64,000 bases of DNA, from assembly GCF_900115115.1 (NCBI RefSeq), contig NZ_FOVI01000009.1, forward strand, positions 1-64,000, in the 5' to 3' direction. Made by a program: the position numbers and the translations under genes. A model generated the notes under the pieces. The model was given only the letters and a program-made list of their open reading frames with translations. It did not search any database and had not been told where the DNA came from. Shown piece after piece: positions 44,710 to 54,021 of the stretch (its first letter is position 1; every line of letters begins with the position of its first letter). Source of the stretch: Paenimyroides ummariense. GTDB taxonomy: Bacteria > Bacteroidota > Bacteroidia > Flavobacteriales > Flavobacteriaceae.

Positions 44710-45162
44710 TTATAAAGATACAACTTCACCGCCAGCTGCTTCGATAGCCGCTTTTGCTGTTGCTGTAAATTTATGAGCAGTTACTGTTAATTTCGCCTTA
44801 AGCTCTCCTCTACCCAAAATCTTAACTAAGCTATTTTTAGAAACTATTCTATTTTCAACTAATGCATTAAAATCAATTGCATTAGTAATTGTTCCGTTAT
44901 CAACTAAAGTTTGTAAAGTATCTAAATTAATACCTACATACTCTACTCTATTGATGTTTTTAAAACCAAATTTAGGAACACGTCTCTGTAAAGGCATCTG
45001 TCCACCTTCAAAACCAATTTTCTTAGAATAACCAGAACGAGATTTAGCTCCTTTGTGACCACGTGCAGACGTACCACCTTTACCAGAACCTTCACCACGA
45101 CCTACTCTTTTGTTTTGATTATGTACAGAACCGTTTGCCGGTTGTAAATTACTTAAATTCAT
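44710..45162 (-). CDS. rplO: Large ribosomal subunit protein uL15
   Basis: The 150 residues have the Gly-rich N-terminal extension NKRVGRGEGSGKGGTSARGHKGAK and the C-terminal fold with FTATAKAAIEAAGGEVV. L15 binds 23S rRNA in late 50S assembly. It begins 13 bases after rpmD stops. Confidence 0.97.
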   Translation of the reverse strand: MNLSNLQPANGSVHNQNKRVGRGEGSGKGGTSARGHKGAKSRSGYSKKIGFEGGQMPLQRRVPKFGFKNINRVEYVGINLDTLQTLVDNGTITNAIDFNALVENRIVSKNSLVKILGRGELKAKLTVTAHKFTATAKAAIEAAGGEVVSL

Positions 45163-45175
45163 AATTCAATTTAAA

Positions 45176-45358
45176 TTAGTTAATTTCTTCTACAGAAACT
45201 AAATGTTGAACTTTCTTTACCATTCCTACAATAGTTGGTGTATTATCATGCTCAACAACTTGTCCTAATTTATGTAAACCTAAAGCTTCTAAAGTTCTTT
45301 TTTGGTTTTCAGGACAATTGATTTTGCTTCTAACTTGTTTTACTTTAATTTTTGACAT
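45176..45358 (-). CDS. rpmD: Large ribosomal subunit protein uL30
   Basis: The 60 residues start MSKIKVKQVRSKINC and follow with ALGLHKLGQVVEHDNTPTIVGM, the L30 fold. The ATG at 45358 is preferred to an upstream TTG that would add MSS. It lies 11 bases after rpsE and 13 before rplO. Single-copy, standard length. Confidence 0.95.
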   Translation of the reverse strand: MSKIKVKQVRSKINCPENQKRTLEALGLHKLGQVVEHDNTPTIVGMVKKVQHLVSVEEIN

Positions 45359-45369
45359 ACTACTCAAAA

Positions 45370-45894
45370 TTAAGATTTAAATACTTTCTCTAAAGAAATT
45401 CCTCTTTGTTTTGCAATAGTAGCAGCACTTCTCATATTTAATAAAGCATCGAAAGTTGCTTTAACAACGTTATGAGGGTTAGAAGAACCTTGAGATTTTG
45501 ATAATACATTGTGAATACCTACAGCTTCTAATACTGCACGTACGTTACCACCCGCAATTACACCGGTACCTACTGATGCTGGCAATAAAAATACGCGTGC
45601 ACCACCAAATTTACCTTTTTGCTCATGAGGAATAGTAGTTCCTTGTAATGGAATACGAACTAAGTTTTTCTTAGCATCTTCAACTGCCTTAGCAATTGCT
45701 TCAGAAACGTCTTTAGATTTTCCTAAACCATGACCCACTACACCGTTTTCGTCACCTACTACAACTACAGCAGAAAAACCAAATGCTCTACCACCTTTAG
45801 TTACTTTAGTAACACGATTAACTGCAACCAAACGATCTTTTAAATCAAGACCGGCTGGTTTAACATATTCTACGTTTTTATAACTTTGATACAT
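45370..45894 (-). CDS. rpsE: Small ribosomal subunit protein uS5
   Basis: The 174 residues have the S5 N-terminal domain with [27 protein letters not shown] and the C-terminal fold with [16 protein letters not shown]5 helps set decoding accuracy and mRNA entry. The gene follows rplR by 12 bases. Confidence 0.97.
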   Translation of the reverse strand: MYQSYKNVEYVKPAGLDLKDRLVAVNRVTKVTKGGRAFGFSAVVVVGDENGVVGHGLGKSKDVSEAIAKAVEDAKKNLVRIPLQGTTIPHEQKGKFGGARVFLLPASVGTGVIAGGNVRAVLEAVGIHNVLSKSQGSSNPHNVVKATFDALLNMRSAATIAKQRGISLEKVFKS

Positions 45895-45906
45895 AACTAA
45901 CTACAA

Positions 45907-46257
45907 TTAGAATTTTAATCCAGCTTCTCTTGCGCCTTCTGCTAATGATTTAACACGACCGTGGTATAAATTACCACCTCTGTCAAAAGAGATAGTTTCT
46001 ACGCCAGCTTTCAAAGCCTTCTCTGCAATTAGTTTACCAACTGATGCAGCAGTTTCAATTTTAGTTCCTTTAGTTACACCAGCTTCTCTTGAAGATGCCG
46101 CAGCTAAAGTTACACCGTTCACATCATCTATGATTTGTGCATAGATTTCTTTATTGCTTCTAAATACAGATAAACGAGGTGTAGCAGCTGTACCGCTTAT
46201 CGTTTTTCTAATTCTGTATTGAATTCTTTGTCTTCTTTCAGATTTGTTTAATGACAT
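45907..46257 (-). CDS. rplR: Large ribosomal subunit protein uL18
   Basis: The 116 residues contain [29 protein letters not shown] and end [26 protein letters not shown], the L18 signature. It binds 5S rRNA. It follows rplF by 11 bases. Confidence 0.97.
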   Translation of the reverse strand: MSLNKSERRQRIQYRIRKTISGTAATPRLSVFRSNKEIYAQIIDDVNGVTLAAASSREAGVTKGTKIETAASVGKLIAEKALKAGVETISFDRGGNLYHGRVKSLAEGAREAGLKF

Positions 46258-46268
46258 GATCTTAATTT

Positions 46269-46811
46269 TTAAGCTGATTTACCTGCTTTTCTTCTTAATA
46301 CTTCACCAACAAACTTGATACCTTTACCTTTGTAAGGCTCTGGCTTACGGAAAGAACGAATCTTAGCTGCAACCTGACCTACCAATTGTTTGTCTGCCGA
46401 TGATAATTTAACGATAGGGTTTTTACCTTTTTCAGAAACTGTTTCAACTTTTACTTCGTTAACAATTTCTAAAACGATATTGTGAGAGTAACCTAAAGCT
46501 AAATCAAGTTTTTGACCTTGATTTGACGCACGGTAACCAACACCTACTAATTCTAATTCTTTAGTAAACCCTTCAGATACACCAACAACCATGTTATTGA
46601 TTAAACTTCTGTATAAACCGTGTTTTGCTCTTTCTTCTTTTACATCAGATGAACGCTCAACGATTACTTGTCCGTCTTCTACTTTCACATCAACTTTATC
46701 AAAAGCCTGTGAAAGCTCTCCTAATTTTCCTTTAACTACAACAACAGAATCTTTAACTTCTACAGTTACGCCCGCTGGTATTGTGATTGGATTTTTACCT
46801 ATTCTTGACAT
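46269..46811 (-). CDS. rplF: Large ribosomal subunit protein uL6
   Basis: The 180 residues consist of two tandem L6 domains. They start [14 protein letters not shown] and end with the signature [23 protein letters not shown]6 lies near the sarcin-ricin loop. It follows rpsH by 17 bases. Confidence 0.97.
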   Translation of the reverse strand: MSRIGKNPITIPAGVTVEVKDSVVVVKGKLGELSQAFDKVDVKVEDGQVIVERSSDVKEERAKHGLYRSLINNMVVGVSEGFTKELELVGVGYRASNQGQKLDLALGYSHNIVLEIVNEVKVETVSEKGKNPIVKLSSADKQLVGQVAAKIRSFRKPEPYKGKGIKFVGEVLRRKAGKSA

Positions 46812-46828
46812 TTCGCTAGTCTATTTTA

Positions 46829-47227
46829 TTAGTATACGTAACAAACAACTTCACCACCAACATTTAACTGCTTCGCTTTTTTACCTGTCATTAAACCTTT
46901 AGATGTTGACACGATTGCAATACCTAAACCGTTTAAGATACGAGGTAAATCTGCAGATGATGCATATTTACGTAAACCTGGTTTACTAATTCTTTGGATA
47001 TCTTTGATAACAGACTCTTTTGTGTCTTTATCATATTTTAAAGCTATTTTGATTGATCCTTGTACTGAAGAATCATCGAATTTGTAGCTTAAAATATATC
47101 CTTGTTCGAATAAAATTTTTGTGATTTCTTTTTTGAAGTTAGATGCCGGGATCTCTACAACTTTGTGGTTTGCACGAGAAGCATTTCTAATTCTTGTTAA
47201 AAAATCTGCGATAGGATCTGTATACAT
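46829..47227 (-). CDS. rpsH: Small ribosomal subunit protein uS8
   Basis: The 132 residues start MYTDPIADFLTRIRNASRAN and end ISTSKGLMTGKKAKQLNVGGEVVCYVY-like text, matching S8. The ATG at 47227 is chosen over a start 20 codons earlier because relatives start MYTDPI. In E. coli S8 represses the spc operon by binding its own mRNA. Here an internal promoter and a leader hairpin lie directly upstream, at the place such control would need. Confidence 0.96.
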   Translation of the reverse strand: MYTDPIADFLTRIRNASRANHKVVEIPASNFKKEITKILFEQGYILSYKFDDSSVQGSIKIALKYDKDTKESVIKDIQRISKPGLRKYASSADLPRILNGLGIAIVSTSKGLMTGKKAKQLNVGGEVVCYVY

Positions 47228-47251
47228 AATGTATGAATTGCGATTATGGTT

Positions 47252-47276
47252 TTCAGGAAACAATATGTTTCCTGAA
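47252..47276 (-). promoter_or_regulatory. Leader hairpin of rpsH
   Basis: TTCAGGAAAC (47252-47261) and GTTTCCTGAA (47267-47276) form a perfect 10-bp stem with a 5-base loop. There is no U-run after it on the minus strand, so it is not a plain terminator. It lies between the internal promoter and the S8 start codon. Confidence 0.6.
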
Positions 47277-47308
47277 CCTTTAATCAATTAAAATTATTTT
47301 TTAGTTTG

Positions 47309-47339
47309 CAAAGATACAAACTTTTTGCGAGATTACCAA
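47309..47339 (-). promoter_or_regulatory. Internal promoter before rpsH
   Basis: On the minus strand TTG (47339-47337), 20 bases and TATCTTTG (47316-47309) form a near-canonical Bacteroidetes promoter. It overlaps the end of rpsN and lies about 80 bases before rpsH, inside the ribosomal cluster. Confidence 0.6.
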
Positions 47340-47602
47340 CTTGCTTTTCTAACACCTGGGATTAACCCTTGGTTAGCCATTTCACGGAATGTTACACGTG
47401 AAATACCAAACTGACGCATATAACCTCTTGGGCGTCCTGTTAATTTACAACGGTTGTGTAAACGCACAGGAGAAGCGTTTGCAGGTAACTTTTGTAATGC
47501 TTCATAATCACCAGCTTCTTTTAAAGCCTTACGTTTTGCAGCATATTTAGCTACCAAAGCTTCTCTTTTCGCCTCACGGGCTTTCATTGATTCTTTAGCC
47601 AT
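47333..47602 (-). CDS. rpsN: Small ribosomal subunit protein uS14, zinc-free form
   Basis: The 89 residues match the long S14 form lacking the four zinc Cys, with only [17 protein letters not shown] showing one Cys. The 61-residue zinc form is absent. The C-terminus [11 protein letters not shown] is canonical. S14 is in the 30S head. It follows rplE by one base. Confidence 0.97.
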   Translation of the reverse strand: MAKESMKAREAKREALVAKYAAKRKALKEAGDYEALQKLPANASPVRLHNRCKLTGRPRGYMRQFGISRVTFREMANQGLIPGVRKASW

Positions 47603-47603
47603 A

Positions 47604-48155
47604 CTAGTTCTTTTTAAAAGGTACTCCTAATTCTGCCAATAATGATTTTGCTTCAGCATCTGTGTTAGCAGATGTTACAAAAGTAATATCAAAACCTGCA
47701 ATTTTGTTAACTTTATCAATATCGATTTCAGGGAAAATAATTTGCTCAACTACACCTAAGTTGTAATTTCCTCTACCGTCAAATCCGTTAGATTTAACAC
47801 CAGCGAAATCACGTACACGTGGTAATGCAGAAGTAACCAAACGGTCTAAGAATTCGTACATTCTTTCGCCACGTAAAGTAACTTTAGCACCAATTGGCAT
47901 CCCTTTTCTTAATTTAAAAGAAGCAACGTCTTTTTTAGAAATAGTAGCTACTGCTTTTTGTCCTGTAATTTTTGTTAGTTCTTCAACAGCGTGATCAACT
48001 AATTTTTTATCAGAAACAGCAGCACCAACTCCACGGCTTACAACGATTTTCTCAAGTTTAGGAACTTCCATTACATTTTTGTAACCGAATTCTTCTTTTA
48101 AAGCAGAGATTACTCTGTCTTTATATTCTTGTTTAAGTCTTGGTATATAAGTCAT
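47604..48155 (-). CDS. rplE: Large ribosomal subunit protein uL5
   Basis: The 183 residues include [40 protein letters not shown] and the C-terminal fold. L5 binds 5S rRNA and touches P-site tRNA. It follows rplX by 2 bases and precedes rpsN by one. Confidence 0.97.
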   Translation of the reverse strand: MTYIPRLKQEYKDRVISALKEEFGYKNVMEVPKLEKIVVSRGVGAAVSDKKLVDHAVEELTKITGQKAVATISKKDVASFKLRKGMPIGAKVTLRGERMYEFLDRLVTSALPRVRDFAGVKSNGFDGRGNYNLGVVEQIIFPEIDIDKVNKIAGFDITFVTSANTDAEAKSLLAELGVPFKKN

Positions 48156-48157
48156 GA

Positions 48158-48472
48158 CTATAATGCTTGATTAGATTTTTTAGAAACGCGTACTTTCTTA
48201 TCTCCTTCTACTTTGTAAGTCACTTTAGTAACACTGTTTGTTTTAGTGTCAATTAAAGCAATGTTAGAAATATGAATTGCAGCTTCTTTTTTTACGATAC
48301 CACCTTGAGGGTTTGTAGCGCTTGGCTTAACATGTTTAGAAACCATGTTTACACCTTCAACGATAGCTTTGTTTTTTTCGCGGAATACGCGTAAAACTTT
48401 TCCTTCAGATCCTTTGTGATCTCCAGCAATAACGCGTACGTTATCTCCTGATTTAATTTTTAGCTTTGTCAT
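48158..48472 (-). CDS. rplX: Large ribosomal subunit protein uL24
   Basis: The 104 residues start [21 protein letters not shown] (KOW motif) followed by [20 protein letters not shown]. An ATG one codon earlier at 48475 is equally possible; relatives start [10 protein letters not shown]. L24 starts 50S assembly. It follows rplN by 12 bases. Confidence 0.95.
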   Translation of the reverse strand: MTKLKIKSGDNVRVIAGDHKGSEGKVLRVFREKNKAIVEGVNMVSKHVKPSATNPQGGIVKKEAAIHISNIALIDTKTNSVTKVTYKVEGDKKVRVSKKSNQAL

Positions 48473-48484
48473 CATTTGAAAGAA

Positions 48485-48853
48485 TTAAAGCACTTCAGGT
48501 GCTAATGATACAATTTTCATGAATTGTTTTTCACGAAGTTCTCTTGCAACAGGACCAAAAACGCGAGTTCCTCTCATTTCACCTGCAGCGTTTAATAAAA
48601 CACATGCATTATCATCGAAACGAATATAAGAACCATCAGCTCTTCTCACTTCTTTTTTGGTACGTACAACAACTGCAGTTGATACAGCACCTTTTTTAAC
48701 GTTACCGTTAGGTGTTGCGTCTTTGATAGACACTACAATTTTATCTCCAACAGAGGCATAACGACGTTTCGTTCCTCCTAAAACACGGATAGTCAAAACT
48801 TCTTTTGCTCCTGTGTTATCTGCTACTTTTAATCTAGATTCCTGTTGTACCAT
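48485..48853 (-). CDS. rplN: Large ribosomal subunit protein uL14
   Basis: The 122 residues begin [20 protein letters not shown] and contain the L14 signature region with [20 protein letters not shown]14 sits at the subunit interface. It follows rpsQ by 2 bases. Confidence 0.98.
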
Positions 48854-48855
48854 AA

Positions 48856-49113
48856 TTACTTAGCTCTTTCAATGATTTCAACTAATCTCCAACATTTGTT
48901 TTTAGATAATGGACGAGTCTCCATAATTCTAACTGTGTCACCAATGTTACAGTCGTTCAATTCGTCGTGTGCAACATATTTCTTAGTTTTTAACACGAAC
49001 TTTCCGTATAATGGGTGCTTTACTTTACTTGTTTCAGATACAACTATTGACTTAGTCATTTTGTTGCTTGTAACTACACCGATTCTTTCTTTTCTTAAAT
49101 TTCTTTTTTCCAT
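48856..49113 (-). CDS. rpsQ: Small ribosomal subunit protein uS17
   Basis: The 85 residues start [19 protein letters not shown] and carry the OB fold with [20 protein letters not shown] and [20 protein letters not shown]17 is a primary 16S binder. The gap after rpmC is 17 bases. Confidence 0.97.
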   Translation of the reverse strand: MEKRNLRKERIGVVTSNKMTKSIVVSETSKVKHPLYGKFVLKTKKYVAHDELNDCNIGDTVRIMETRPLSKNKCWRLVEIIERAK

Positions 49114-49130
49114 CTTTCAGCAGAATACAA

Positions 49131-49322
49131 TTATTGTAAGTCTTTTTTGCTAATCTCAGTATTCACTCTTGCGATAGCTCTTCTTACAGTTCTTAATTGT
49201 AATGGGTTAGCAATAGGTGAAATAGCATGAGCGTTTTTCAACTCAGCGTATTGGTTTGTTAATTCACCAAGTTTTGCTTGTAACTCAGCTACAGATAGAT
49301 TATTTATTTCTTGTTTCTTCAT
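49131..49322 (-). CDS. rpmC: Large ribosomal subunit protein uL29
   Basis: The 63 residues are the two-helix L29: MKKQEINNLSVAELQAKLG, then LRTVRRAIARVNTEISKKDL. L29 borders the tunnel exit beside L23, the docking site of trigger factor. It follows rplP by 12 bases. Confidence 0.95.
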   Translation of the reverse strand: MKKQEINNLSVAELQAKLGELTNQYAELKNAHAISPIANPLQLRTVRRAIARVNTEISKKDLQ

Positions 49323-49334
49323 AATGATCTAAAA

Positions 49335-49754
49335 TTAAGCTTCGAAATCTCTAGCAATGATAAACTTAGTTTTTACTGGAAGTTTTTGAGCAGCTAAACG
49401 TAATGCTTCTTTTGCAACTGCTAAAGGCACACCACCTACTTCAAACATAATTCTTCCTGGCTTAACAACTGCAGCCCAATACTCAACTGCACCTTTACCT
49501 TTACCCATACGTACCTCTAAAGGTTTTTTAGTAATAGGTTTATCTGGGAAGATTTTAATCCATAATTGTCCTTCACGTTTCATAAAACGAGTTGCAGCGA
49601 TACGTGCAGCTTCGATTTGACGAGAAGTAATGAACGAGTAATCTAAAGATTTAATACCGAACATTCCGTTAGAAAGTTCGCTACCTCTTTGAGAAACCCC
49701 TTTCATTTTACCCTTCTGTACCTTACGGTACTTAGTTCTTTTAGGCTGTAACAT
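49335..49754 (-). CDS. rplP: Large ribosomal subunit protein uL16
   Basis: The 139 residues begin [19 protein letters not shown], followed by [18 protein letters not shown] and [17 protein letters not shown], all L16 marks. L16 helps form the 50S A-site region. It follows rpsC by 17 bases. Confidence 0.98.
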   Translation of the reverse strand: MLQPKRTKYRKVQKGKMKGVSQRGSELSNGMFGIKSLDYSFITSRQIEAARIAATRFMKREGQLWIKIFPDKPITKKPLEVRMGKGKGAVEYWAAVVKPGRIMFEVGGVPLAVAKEALRLAAQKLPVKTKFIIARDFEA

Positions 49755-49771
49755 TTTTCGTTAGATTTAAA

Positions 49772-50512
49772 TTACTTTCGTTTGTTGTTGCGTTGTTGGT
49801 TTGGTCTTCCATTTGGTTTTCCAGATCCTGCCGGTTTAGACGATTTTTGTTGTTTGTCCATTCCTGCTAACGGAGAAAGATCTCTTTTACCATAAACCTC
49901 ACCTTTCATGATCCATACTTTAATACCCATTCTACCGTAAGTAGTGTGAGCTTCAGCTAAAGCGTAATCAATATCCGCACGGAAAGTAGATAAAGGAATA
50001 CGTCCATCTTTAAAGTTTTCTGAACGTGCCATTTCAGCACCATTCAAACGACCTGAAATTTGCACTTTCATACCTTCAGCGTTCATTCTCATTGCCGCAG
50101 CAATAGCCATTTTAATAGCTCTACGGTAAGAAATACGGCTTTCGATTTGACGTGCGATGCTTGTTGCAGCCAAATAAGCATCTAATTCTGGTCTTTTAAT
50201 TTCAAAGATGTTAATTTGTACCTCTTTGTTAGTAATTTTCTTAAGTTCTTCTTTCAACTTGTCTACCTCTTGACCGCCTTTTCCGATAATGATACCTGGA
50301 CGAGCAGTAGTGATAGTAACGGTTACAAGTTTTAAAGTTCTCTCGATAATGATTTTAGATACACTAGCTTTTGCTAAACGAGCATGGATATACTTTCTGA
50401 TTTTTGCATCTTCAGCAAGTTTGTCTCCATAGTCATTTCCACCGTACCAGTTAGAGTCCCATCCTCTGATGATCCCAAGGCGATTTCCGATTGGATTAGT
50501 CTTTTGTCCCAT
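49772..50512 (-). CDS. rpsC: Small ribosomal subunit protein uS3
   Basis: The 246 residues have a KH type 2 domain with the GXXG loop in [13 protein letters not shown] and a C-terminal domain with [20 protein letters not shown] flexible tail rich in Lys, Gly, Asn and Gln ([15 protein letters not shown]) makes it longer than the 233-residue E. coli protein. It follows rplV by 8 bases. Confidence 0.97.
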   Translation of the reverse strand: MGQKTNPIGNRLGIIRGWDSNWYGGNDYGDKLAEDAKIRKYIHARLAKASVSKIIIERTLKLVTVTITTARPGIIIGKGGQEVDKLKEELKKITNKEVQINIFEIKRPELDAYLAATSIARQIESRISYRRAIKMAIAAAMRMNAEGMKVQISGRLNGAEMARSENFKDGRIPLSTFRADIDYALAEAHTTYGRMGIKVWIMKGEVYGKRDLSPLAGMDKQQKSSKPAGSGKPNGRPNQQRNNKRK

Positions 50513-50520
50513 ACTGTTTA

Positions 50521-50931
50521 TTAATTGCTTTGTGTGTTATTATTTGATCCTAACACGATTGTTACGTGGTTAGAACGTTTTCTGATTCTGTGTGCGCGAC
50601 CTTGTGGTGCAGGACGTAATCTTTTTAACATTGCGCCACCGTCTACACGGATTTCTTTTACAAATAATTCTGCTTCTTCGATGCTTGCTTCAGCGTTTTT
50701 AGCTTGCCAGTTAGCAATTGCTGATAACAATAATTTTTCTAATCTTCCTGAAGCTTCTTTTGTATTAAATTTTAATATGTTAAGAGCATTCTCAACTTTC
50801 TGTCCTCTTACTAAATCTGCAACTAAACGCATTTTACGAGGTGAAGTTGGGCAATTGTTTAGCTTAGCAAAAGCAATACTTTTGTTTGCTTCTTTTATCT
50901 GCTCTGCTCTTTCTCTTTTACGAACTCCCAT
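50521..50931 (-). CDS. rplV: Large ribosomal subunit protein uL22
   Basis: The 136 residues include [20 protein letters not shown] and the beta-hairpin [21 protein letters not shown], which lines the nascent peptide tunnel. The N-terminal [17 protein letters not shown] is an extension usual in this phylum. It follows rpsS by 9 bases. Confidence 0.97.
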   Translation of the reverse strand: MGVRKRERAEQIKEANKSIAFAKLNNCPTSPRKMRLVADLVRGQKVENALNILKFNTKEASGRLEKLLLSAIANWQAKNAEASIEEAELFVKEIRVDGGAMLKRLRPAPQGRAHRIRKRSNHVTIVLGSNNNTQSN

Positions 50932-50940
50932 AGCTTCTTA

Positions 50941-51219
50941 TTATTTTTTACCTTTATTTTTTGCACCTGCGTGTCCACGGAATGAACGTGTTGGTGAAAA
51001 CTCTCCTAATTTATGTCCTACCATGTTTTCTGTTACGTAAACTGGTACAAATTGACGACCGTTGTGTACTGCGATTGTTTGTCCTACGAAATCTGGAGTA
51101 ATCATTGATGCTCTAGACCAAGTTTTAACAACTGCTTTGTTACCGTTTTCTGCGTTCTCTAAAACTTTTTTCTCAAGTTTAAAGTGAACATAAGGTCCTT
51201 TTTTTAATGAACGTGCCAT
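50941..51219 (-). CDS. rpsS: Small ribosomal subunit protein uS19
   Basis: The 92 residues start [19 protein letters not shown] and carry the S19 motif [27 protein letters not shown] with the usual basic C-terminus. S19 lies on the 30S head next to S13. It follows rplB by 10 bases. Confidence 0.98.
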   Translation of the reverse strand: MARSLKKGPYVHFKLEKKVLENAENGNKAVVKTWSRASMITPDFVGQTIAVHNGRQFVPVYVTENMVGHKLGEFSPTRSFRGHAGAKNKGKK

Positions 51220-51229
51220 ACTTACTTAA

Positions 51230-52054
51230 TTATTTCTTTCTACGTTCTACAATATGTTTGTTACTTGCTTTTACTTTAGAACGAGTTCTATAACCCTTCG
51301 CTGGTAAACCTTTTCTAGAACGTGGGTGACCTCCTGAAGAGCGTCCTTCACCACCTCCCATTGGGTGATCAACTGGGTTCATAGCTACCGGTCTAGTACG
51401 TGGTCTTCTACCTAACCAACGAGATCTACCTGCTTTACCTGAAACGATTAACTGGTGATCTGAGTTAGATACTGCACCAATTGTAGCCATACATGTTAAT
51501 AAGATTAAACGAATCTCACCTGAAGGCATTTTAATTGTTGCGTATTTACCATCACGAGCAACTAATTGTGCAAAAGTTCCTGCAGAACGTGCGATAACAG
51601 CACCTTGACCTGGACGTAACTCGATACAAGAAATAATTGTACCAAGAGGAATGTTTGCTAAAGGCATTGCATTACCAACTTCTGGAGCTGCATCTGGTCC
51701 AGAAACTACTTTCTGACCTACTTGCAATCCTGCTGGTGCTACGATGTACGTTTTTGCTCCATCTGCATATGCTAATAATGAGATAAATGCTGAACGGTTT
51801 GGATCGTACTCGATTGTTTTAACTGTAGCTGGAACACCAACTTTAGTTCTTTTGAAATCAATGATACGATATTGTTGTTTATGACCACCACCAATATAAC
51901 GCATGGTCATTTTTCCTTGACTATTTCTACCTCCAGAGTTTTTTTTCGGTGCTAATAATGAACGCTCCGGCTTATCAGTTGTAATAGCGTCAAAACTATT
52001 AACAACTCTAAAACGCTGACCTGGGGTAATAGGTTTTAATTTTCTAACTGACAT
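51230..52054 (-). CDS. rplB: Large ribosomal subunit protein uL2
   Basis: The 274 residues include [15 protein letters not shown] and the conserved [29 protein letters not shown] with His at the peptidyl-transferase edge. L2 is needed for subunit joining. It follows rplW by 5 bases. Confidence 0.98.
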   Translation of the reverse strand: MSVRKLKPITPGQRFRVVNSFDAITTDKPERSLLAPKKNSGGRNSQGKMTMRYIGGGHKQQYRIIDFKRTKVGVPATVKTIEYDPNRSAFISLLAYADGAKTYIVAPAGLQVGQKVVSGPDAAPEVGNAMPLANIPLGTIISCIELRPGQGAVIARSAGTFAQLVARDGKYATIKMPSGEIRLILLTCMATIGAVSNSDHQLIVSGKAGRSRWLGRRPRTRPVAMNPVDHPMGGGEGRSSGGHPRSRKGLPAKGYRTRSKVKASNKHIVERRKK

Positions 52055-52059
52055 TGTTA

Positions 52060-52350
52060 TTAGATATTAGTGTAAAAATCGATTGAATCTCCTTCTTTCA
52101 ATGTTACAATTGCTTTCTTGTATGAAGACGTTTTACCAGTAATCATTCCGCTTTTCGTAAACTTTGTAGTTCTATCAGCTCTGTAAATCATTGTGTTTAC
52201 ATCTAAAACAGAAACTCCATAAGCTTTTTCAACCGCTTTCTTAATTTCTACTTTGTTTGCTTTTTTAGCTACCACAAATCCAAAACGGTTAAATAATTCA
52301 CCGTCTTTTGTGATTTTTTCGGTAATGATAGGTTTAATAATTATACTCAT
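52060..52350 (-). CDS. rplW: Large ribosomal subunit protein uL23
   Basis: The 96 residues show [40 protein letters not shown] and [19 protein letters not shown], the L23 fold. L23 is the ribosomal dock of trigger factor, encoded at 11328-12650. It follows rplD by 8 bases. Confidence 0.97.
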   Translation of the reverse strand: MSIIIKPIITEKITKDGELFNRFGFVVAKKANKVEIKKAVEKAYGVSVLDVNTMIYRADRTTKFTKSGMITGKTSSYKKAIVTLKEGDSIDFYTNI

Positions 52351-52358
52351 TTCCCTAT

Positions 52359-52988
52359 TTATTTACTTAAATTTTCTACAATTCCTTCTAATGAACCTTC
52401 AGTTAATACTAACGATTTTGCATTCAAAATACCGTAAGTATTTAATTCTGAAGATGTTACAACAGAAGCTCTTTCTAAATTGCGTGACGACAAATATACG
52501 TTTTTATTTGATTCACCCAACACAAATAATGATTTTTTACCTTCTAACCCTAAAGCTTTCAATACGTTAATGAAATTTTTAGTACTTGGTGCTTCAAAAG
52601 TAAAATCTTCTACAACAAATAAATTAGCTTCTTGAGCTTTCATTGTAAAAGCAGATTTACGAGCCAAACGCTTTAAAGCTTTGTTCAATTTGAACGAGTA
52701 GCTTCTTGGGCGTGGTCCAAAAATAGTACCACCACCTTTAAAAACAGGTGATTTTGCAGAACCTGCACGTGCAGTACCTGTACCTTTTTGTTTTTTAATT
52801 TTACGTGTAGATCCTGCTACTTCAGCTCTTTCTTTAGCTTTGTGCGTACCTTGACGTTGATTTGCCAAATATTGTTTAACATCTAAATAGATAGCATGTC
52901 TGTTAGGCTCAATTGCGAAAACTGAATCAGCCAGTTGTACTGATCTGCCAGTTTCTTTTCCGTTGATATCTAAAACTTTTACTTCCAT
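52359..52988 (-). CDS. rplD: Large ribosomal subunit protein uL4
   Basis: The 209 residues include [37 protein letters not shown], the tunnel-lining loop, and a C-terminal [20 protein letters not shown]. In E. coli L4 represses the S10 operon. The start shares one base with the rplC stop (TAATG overlap), implying translational coupling. Confidence 0.97.
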   Translation of the reverse strand: MEVKVLDINGKETGRSVQLADSVFAIEPNRHAIYLDVKQYLANQRQGTHKAKERAEVAGSTRKIKKQKGTGTARAGSAKSPVFKGGGTIFGPRPRSYSFKLNKALKRLARKSAFTMKAQEANLFVVEDFTFEAPSTKNFINVLKALGLEGKKSLFVLGESNKNVYLSSRNLERASVVTSSELNTYGILNAKSLVLTEGSLEGIVENLSK

Positions 52989-53605
52989 TACTTTTGAACG
53001 ATTACGTAAGAGTTTTTATGACCTGGTACAGCACCTTTAACTACTAATAAGTTTTTGTCTGCAACCACTTTTAAAACTCTAAGGTTTTGAACTGTTACTT
53101 TTTCTCCTCCTGTTCTTCCAGCCATACGCATACCCTTGAATACTCTTGAAGGATAAGACGATGCACCAACAGAACCTGGAGCTCTTAAACGGTTGTGCTG
53201 ACCATGCGTAGCCTGACCAACCCCACCAAATCCATGACGTTTTACAACCCCTTGGAATCCTTTACCTTTAGAAGTACCTTGTACATCAACAAAGTCTCCT
53301 TCAGCAAATAAATCTACAGTGATCACATCACCTAAACCATAAGCGCTTTCAAAATCTTGAATTTCAACGACTTTTTTCTTTACAGAAGTTCCTGCTTTTT
53401 TAAAGTGACCTGTAGCCGCTTTAGTTGCATTTTTTTCTCTAGCGTCATCGAAACCAAGTTGATAAGCTTCATACCCGTCAACCTCTTTGGTTCTGACTTG
53501 GGTAACGACACATGGACCTAATTCGATTACAGTACAAGGAATGTTTTTCCCGTTCTCATCGAAGATTGAAGTCATGCCGATTTTCTTTCCAATTAACCCA
53601 GACAT
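52988..53605 (-). CDS. rplC: Large ribosomal subunit protein uL3
   Basis: The 205 residues start [19 protein letters not shown] and carry [17 protein letters not shown] and the finger [18 protein letters not shown] that reaches the peptidyl-transferase centre. It is preceded by the 99-base rpsJ gap with an attenuator-like hairpin and overlaps rplD by one base. Confidence 0.98.
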   Translation of the reverse strand: MSGLIGKKIGMTSIFDENGKNIPCTVIELGPCVVTQVRTKEVDGYEAYQLGFDDAREKNATKAATGHFKKAGTSVKKKVVEIQDFESAYGLGDVITVDLFAEGDFVDVQGTSKGKGFQGVVKRHGFGGVGQATHGQHNRLRAPGSVGASSYPSRVFKGMRMAGRTGGEKVTVQNLRVLKVVADKNLLVVKGAVPGHKNSYVIVQK

Positions 53606-53635
53606 AATTTTAAATTAATAATTATTAAATATAAA

Positions 53636-53674
53636 AATTTCAAGCATCGGCAAAATTAATACCAATGCTTGAAA
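53636..53674 (-). terminator. Attenuator-like hairpin between rpsJ and rplC
   Basis: TTTCAAGCAT (53638-53647) and ATGCTTGAAA (53665-53674) make a 10-bp stem. On the minus strand TTTTTATATTTAAT follows the hairpin. The form is that of an intrinsic terminator, but it is inside the operon, so partial termination or attenuation is more likely than a full stop. Confidence 0.55.
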
Positions 53675-53704
53675 TATACAAGTATTTTGTAAAATATTTT
53701 ATTA

Positions 53705-54010
53705 TCAAACTTTTATCTCTACTTCTACCCCTGAAGGAAGCTCTAATTTCATTAAAGCGTCGATCGTTTTAGAAGATGAAGAATAGATGTCTAATAATCT
53801 TTTATACGAACTTAACTCGAATTGTTCTCTTGACTTTTTGTTAACGTGAGGAGAACGTAAAACAGTAAAGATTTTTTTATGAGTTGGTAATGGAATTGGT
53901 CCTGTTACCACTGCACCTGTACTTTTTACAGTTTTTACGATTTTTTCAGCTGACTTGTCAACCAAAGCATGATCGTAAGATTTTAATTTTATTCTGATTT
54001 TTTGACTCAT
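53705..54010 (-). CDS. rpsJ: Small ribosomal subunit protein uS10
   Basis: The 101 residues start [20 protein letters not shown] and include [31 protein letters not shown]10 also serves as NusE in antitermination. It lies 11 bases after fusA and is followed by a 99-base gap with a strong hairpin. Confidence 0.98.
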   Translation of the reverse strand: MSQKIRIKLKSYDHALVDKSAEKIVKTVKSTGAVVTGPIPLPTHKKIFTVLRSPHVNKKSREQFELSSYKRLLDIYSSSSKTIDALMKLELPSGVEVEIKV

Positions 54011-54021
54011 TTTCTTAATTA

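Noticed and set aside
47248..47278. rpsH leader hairpin as an intrinsic terminator
   Set aside because: On the transcribed strand no U-run follows the stem, so a regulatory role is more likely.
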